Part shown: positions 62,845 to 64,000 of the stretch, piece by piece
Position numbering within the stretch: the stretch's first letter is position 1
Layout of the letters: each line of letters begins with the position of its first letter
DNA from: Myrica gale
Lineage: Eukaryota > Streptophyta > Magnoliopsida > Fagales > Myricaceae
Reading direction: 5' to 3'
DNA: 64,000 bases
Assembly: GCA_963930655.1 (NCBI GenBank)
Contig: OZ005610.1
Location: forward strand, 10,793,001-10,857,000
Translations under genes and position numbers: made by a program
Notes under the pieces: generated by a model
Seen by the model: only the letters and a program-made list of their open reading frames with translations
Told to the model about the DNA's origin: nothing
The model's database searches: none

Positions 62845-64000
62845 AACACAATCAAGGTCCTCCATACTCTCACCCCGCCCTACAAGCTTGATTGGCTTTC
62901 CTGATACCTGTCCCCATAGTAGTTATGAAAATAACAAGAGAAACTGTCCTTGGTGGAAAGCATTTAACAAGTGGACAAGTACATAAAAGCTACCGCTACA
63001 AATCTAGTTTCTCCACACACAAAATGAACAACATTTCTCCATTGTTGTGCTCACCAAACACCAAATTTATCTAACACAATTATTTATTAGAGCTGACTAT
63101 GTTTTATGCTTTCCAAGCTGCCCCTTAAAACTCCCACCCAATTGTCCGACAATACTACCTCAAGATCATTACCTCATTCAACAATTTATATCATTCATAA
63201 TCTCAATAATCTACGTAGTGAATGTCAACTTTTCCAAAAATAAATGTTAAGAAAATTATCAAATTAATAGAACTGACTTAAAAGGCATATGAGGTAAAAT
63301 CATCTAATTTATGACTTAAACGTGACTGACAAAGTAACAAAGCTTAACGTCAAGAGCTGTAGCAAATCATATTTTCGGAAGAAATTGATTCCAAATAAAA
63401 TTATAGGATGAAACCTAAGTATGCTAAAACAAACATCTTTTACACTCAAAGCTGCTCCACCTCTAGAATCCCCATCTAGATTAAATGTTGTCACGAGGCC
63501 TGCAAATTCACATAAGATAGATTGTGAGACTCGAGTTTGAGAGTATTCATTACTCTTAACCCAAAAATCGAACAAGGGCATGAAATCAACAACAATATAA
63601 TCCAAACCAATAACTATGACCCTCAATAAGTGCAAATGTATAAACTTAGCTCCTTCAAATGGACTGCTTTCCCAATCACTATGGAATAGGCAGGCAGTAA
63701 AATATAAGCCCCGAAATTTTTGTTATTCTCGATGAGTAAAATGAAATTTTAAGTACCTGCAACTTCTTGTCTCGTCATTTCATCAACAACAAGCAGAGCT
63801 TCAGTGGGATTCAATGCCCGCTTCTTGAGCTTCTGGAGGATTCCCGAGACGGCGGAGCTGAGCGAGACGACAACGTCGCGGAGGTGGATGATGGGAGAGA
63901 GACGGGGGAGGGGAAGTGGAAATTAGGGCTGCGGCTGGGGGGACTCGGGGAAGGGAAAGGGAAATGCGAGCTGCGGCTGGGGGGACTCGGGGGAGGGGGA
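62845..64000 (-). pseudogene. cpSRP54: Chloroplast SRP54 GTPase exon fragments
   Basis: cpSRP54 delivers light-harvesting and other proteins to thylakoids. Three minus-strand blocks follow gene order: about 63757-63850, LKKRALNPTEALLVVDEMTRQEVA (usual: KRALNPTEVLLVVDAMTGQEAA); 63435-63499, LVTTFNLDGDSRGGAALSVKD; about 62845-62907, VSGKPIKLVGRGESMEDL. Splice sites at the block ends are preserved. In the middle block about a dozen residues between TTFNL and DGDSRGG are gone (the segment with GAILTK, a GTPase motif). After MEDL the reading loses similarity, and before LKKRALNP it turns into unrelated sequence. A pseudogene, extending perhaps beyond the window end. Confidence 0.72.

Overview
This is plant nuclear DNA, most likely from a woody eudicot. 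The evidence is spliced genes with GT-AG introns, plant gene families (3-methylcrotonyl-CoA carboxylase, a group C Raf-like kinase, plant-type inositol-phosphate 5-phosphatase, chloroplast SRP54), AT-rich intergenic DNA, and a dense mix of Copia, Gypsy, Mutator-like, hAT, Harbinger and SINE insertions. The species cannot be named from the sequence alone.

Layout. 0-1.7 kb: last exons of MCCA (+), apparently sound. 1.7-7.4 kb: intergenic, with a hAT-type MITE. 7.5-12.4 kb: Raf-like kinase (+) that lacks its P-loop-coding piece; two Mutator-type MITEs sit in its introns. 13.0-17.8 kb: Copia retroelement fossil (-) with two LTRs and a 5-bp target duplication. 18.4-22 kb: Gypsy integrase remnant and a fragment of a Mutator-like transposase. 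25.5-28.8 kb: a Mutator-like element defined here by 9-bp target duplication and about 130-bp inverted ends. It carries an intact two-exon GRF zinc-finger gene and a captured SnRK2 kinase fragment. 29-33 kb: second Copia fossil (-). 33.1-35.5 kb: 3' exons of homocysteine S-methyltransferase (+). 37.5-38.9 kb: C1orf52-like gene (-) with a Harbinger MITE inside its coding exon. 40.7-43.0 kb: BUD32/TP53RK kinase (+) with an in-frame TAG. 44.2-44.9 kb: 115-bp tandem array. 45.9-46.9 kb: telomere gene STN1 (+) split by a hAT element. 51.2-54.2 kb: nine-exon inositol polyphosphate 5-phosphatase (-), all frames consistent. 54-62 kb: intergenic, with a SINE, an LTR miniature, a foldback element and a second hAT-type MITE swollen by a GA minisatellite. 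62.8-64 kb: chloroplast SRP54 exon fragments (-).

The main message is decay. Of the host genes, only MCCA (partial view), the 5-phosphatase and the GRF gene inside the transposon read cleanly. The kinase, HMT, C1orf52-like gene, BUD32, STN1 and SRP54 each carry a lesion expected to disable or alter them. Two of those lesions are transposons in coding exons with matching target duplications. This fits a duplicated segment losing its genes after polyploidy, or a poorly polished or decayed haplotype. It cannot be decided without the rest of the genome.
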